Assembly (NCBI GenBank): GCA_015057705.1
Contig: SVDU01000012.1
Coordinates: 62,001-126,000 of the forward strand
DNA length: 64,000 bases
Origin: Paenibacillaceae bacterium
Lineage (GTDB): Bacteria > Bacillota > Clostridia > Lachnospirales > Lachnospiraceae
Direction of reading: 5' to 3'
The position numbers and the translations under genes were made by a program. A model generated the notes under the pieces. The model saw nothing but the letters and a program-made list of their open reading frames with translations, was not told the DNA's origin and did not search any database. Below, piece after piece: positions 62,099-64,000 of this stretch (position 1 is its first letter; each line of letters opens with the position of its first letter).

Positions 62099-62602
62099 TT
62101 AAAAGGAGTCATCCCAATAAATCGTAATATAAGGATTGGAATATGATTTAGATCCAATGTCTAATATCATACCATGGGAAATCGCGCCGCTGATACAGGT
62201 AGCGTTAAAGGAAATTGTATATGTTCCATTGGCTTTGGAAGCCAGGAAACCGTTTGTTCTCAAAGTTGTATTTTCCTTACCGTTCCAAGTCACTTTCTCT
62301 GCTGAACTTCTGTTACTGCTGGCCACTGTCAGGTAATTGGTAAGTACAGCTCCTGAATATTTCAGCGATCCCGGATTTACCTCAAGCTTAGTAATAACAG
62401 CATTGGCGGGAAGACCGGAAACACGGAATGTAACTTCATTGGAATTGCCGGTTTGCCCCTTTTTCAGAGCAAGACTCATGGTACCGGAAGAAGTCACTTT
62501 CTTGGTTCCTGTTGCAGCATATGCTGAGGTAGCTGCTGTAAATGCCATCGTTATAACTAATAAAGCACTGAAAAGTAATTTTAAAAACTTATTTCTACTC
62601 AT
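62099..62602 (-). CDS. Secreted beta-sandwich protein of unknown function
   Basis: Exported protein of 167 residues. A signal peptide (about 1-29, ending ATSAYAA) precedes an all-beta domain with a repeated Ser/Thr/Asn pattern (GNSNEVTFRVSGLPANAVIT, TNGFLASKANGTYTISFNAT) and only one Cys. It looks like an adhesive or cell-surface module and has no catalytic motif. AGGGGG precedes the start. Confidence 0.75.
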   Translation of the reverse strand: MSRNKFLKLLFSALLVITMAFTAATSAYAATGTKKVTSSGTMSLALKKGQTGNSNEVTFRVSGLPANAVITKLEVNPGSLKYSGAVLTNYLTVASSNRSSAEKVTWNGKENTTLRTNGFLASKANGTYTISFNATCISGAISHGMILDIGSKSYSNPYITIYWDDSF

Positions 62603-62748
62603 AAAAATGCCCCCTGTTCTAAATTAATAAGAGAATCCCAGCAACCAGCCTGCTGCATCCCTTATTATACATATCGGTTTCTTTGAGACATTTCTAAGAT
62701 TTTATTCATGATTTGATATTCCATTTCAGCATAACTGTCAAACTAACC

Positions 62749-64000
62749 TTATTCTCTTGTATTGAGAAATGCATCTTCCAGTACTTTACCATCACAAGGT
62801 CCGAAGTCAACCCCAAGAATGGAAGCTATGGTTGGGGCAATATCTACCATATGAATTTCTTCCAGCTGATGTCCTTTTTTAATCCCTTTTCCAGACACGA
62901 CAAAGCAGCAGCCATATTCTGGCTTCTCCGGAGAATATCCATGGGTCGCATACGTTTTATTCTCTTTTTTTAAGTCCGTTACAAGGGGACCCGCAATTTT
63001 GTCATCAAAGCTATATCCCAGTTTTGCTTCCAGCATACAGCCAGAAACCGGGAAGGCATGGAACCGTCCCAGTTCTTCCCCAGTATAGATTTTCTCTATA
63101 CCTAAGGTTTCCTCTCCTGCCGCTTTTTGAAGAATCTGCAGAGCCCGCTGCTTCGCCTCGTCATCATTTTCCTTTACGTGCAAATAAGCTGACCCGCCTG
63201 TGGACTGCAAATATGCTCTCCAATGCATGCTCCCATTTTCTTCATAAATAAGACCGTCTTCTTTTAGCAGTTGATTCAGTCTCACCTTATATCTGACATT
63301 TTTCTGTCCATGATCACCCAGTACCATGAATACTGTTTCCTCTGAAATACCTGCCGAAGCAACAGCATCCATCATCTTTCCGATTCGTTCATCCATGCGC
63401 AGGAGAACCTGATCAATCTCAGTACTGACTGTCCCATAATGATGTTTTGCATCGTCCAGATCAATGAAATGAATCATTAAAAGCTCCGGTTTCTTTGATA
63501 ATATGGTATCTGTTCCACACATAACCGTAAAATCATCCAGGTAGGGCTGCTCAATTCCTTTTCTTATTTTTCCGTATTTTCTCTCAAGCCCCATACAATA
63601 AAGCGGATTTCCGTTTTTTAAAATTTTAAGAGCCTGATTTTCACGGCCGATTGCTTTTATCTCAGGCATATTATAACGAATGGAGGCCTTTCCTGTGACA
63701 GGCCATAAAATTGCGGCCGCTTTCATCTTATGCTTTTTTAATGCTTCATACACGGTGGGTACCCTGATGTCTTTTCTGAACCAGAACCATGCCTGATCTT
63801 CTTCTCCGACAAATGGCTGGAGCGGGTTATTATGATAAATTCCGTGTTTATCCGGATAAACTCCAGTCACCATTGTGGTATGGACAACATAGGTAAGAGT
63901 CGGATACACGCTTTTTAATTTTGTGCTGAAAACCCCGTTTTCTATTAAACGGGAAAGATTGGGAAGCCGGCTTGCTTTCTCCCAGTTATCTTCAGAAAAT
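62749..64000 (-). CDS. Type I phosphodiesterase/nucleotide pyrophosphatase-like enzyme (5' partial)
   Basis: Alkaline-phosphatase-superfamily enzyme; 416 residues are visible and the gene enters from the right edge. YPTLTYVVHTTMVTGVYPDKHG carries the nucleophile Thr and metal-site region. LLMIHFIDLDDAKHHYG and MVLGDHGQKN supply the Asp/His metal ligands, and a final VDIAPTIASILG segment is typical. Likely substrate is a nucleotide or phosphodiester outside or inside the cell; specificity not determined. The start codon is beyond position 64000. Confidence 0.85.
   Translation of the reverse strand, partial: FSEDNWEKASRLPNLSRLIENGVFSTKLKSVYPTLTYVVHTTMVTGVYPDKHGIYHNNPLQPFVGEEDQAWFWFRKDIRVPTVYEALKKHKMKAAAILWPVTGKASIRYNMPEIKAIGRENQALKILKNGNPLYCMGLERKYGKIRKGIEQPYLDDFTVMCGTDTILSKKPELLMIHFIDLDDAKHHYGTVSTEIDQVLLRMDERIGKMMDAVASAGISEETVFMVLGDHGQKNVRYKVRLNQLLKEDGLIYEENGSMHWRAYLQSTGGSAYLHVKENDDEAKQRALQILQKAAGEETLGIEKIYTGEELGRFHAFPVSGCMLEAKLGYSFDDKIAGPLVTDLKKENKTYATHGYSPEKPEYGCCFVVSGKGIKKGHQLEEIHMVDIAPTIASILGVDFGPCDGKVLEDAFLNTRE

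Noticed and set aside
1-64000. CRISPR array, tRNA, rRNA, integrase, transposase or prophage
   Set aside because: No regular repeat-spacer pattern, cloverleaf with CCA-type end, or recombinase motif was seen on either strand.
1-64000. A single large undescribed defence or biosynthetic locus
   Set aside because: Nearly all genes fit known families; only modest modules (for example 42315-50208) are suggestive, and they are reported as findings with limits.

Overview
The window looks like chromosomal DNA of a plant-polysaccharide-using Lachnospiraceae-type Clostridium (order Lachnospirales, low to moderate GC). Supporting signs are near-consensus AGGAGG ribosome binding sites, sigma-A promoters with 17-base spacers, and several sugar ABC uptake systems with YesM/YesN or LacI control. 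There are also glycoside hydrolases without dockerins, a MalT-like regulator, a heterodimeric ABC exporter and a SatP acetate transporter. Most genes lie on the minus strand. No tRNA, rRNA, CRISPR array, integrase or insertion sequence was seen. The family-level placement is an inference.

Layout. (1) 1-5220: a nucleoside uptake and salvage operon under a LacI-type repressor with a perfect 18-bp operator; the gene order is lacI, ribokinase, nucleoside hydrolase, BMP lipoprotein, ABC ATPase. (2) 5319-8088: an OmpR-type two-component system whose sensor has a Gly/Met/His-rich outer loop, divergent from a secreted protein with a Gly/Cys/His-rich tail. (3) 8162-16738: a YesN/YesM-controlled ABC sugar importer with a GH127 beta-L-arabinofuranosidase. 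(4) 16820-19667: a lipase-like protein, a GIY-YIG/DUF2087 pair and an SGNH hydrolase. (5) 19787-24264: a heterodimeric ABC exporter driven from a MerR-type promoter with a 19-bp spacer. (6) 24346-25979: two lipoproteins around decayed sequence. (7) 26136-36042: a LacI-controlled operon with an LplABC-type importer, beta-helix protein, carboxylesterase and GH43 enzyme, with two matching operators and a good promoter. (8) 36062-42210: DUF1456 protein, DbpA-type helicase, a frameshifted secreted-protein gene, a ricin-domain glycoside hydrolase and a diguanylate cyclase. (9) 42315-50208: AI-2E transporter, condensation-like acyltransferase, MalT-like regulator and ABC-2 exporter. (10) 50388-56353: phosphotriesterase-like enzyme, an internally deleted alpha/beta hydrolase gene, WYL regulator, ABC-F protein, truncated BAAT-like acyltransferase and MarR regulator. 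(11) 56354-64000: GH3 enzyme, DUF188 protein, TetR regulator, SatP transporter, a broken kinase gene, unknown small proteins, and a partial nucleotide pyrophosphatase-type enzyme.

Together the genes describe scavenging of plant cell-wall arabinose- and xylose-type glycans and of nucleosides, plus export or detoxification modules. No single stretch is an unmistakably new system. The items best worth checking are the Gly/Met/His sensor with its divergent secreted partner, the exporter/acyltransferase/MalT neighbourhood, the LacI-controlled beta-helix operon with paired operators, and several genes caught while decaying.
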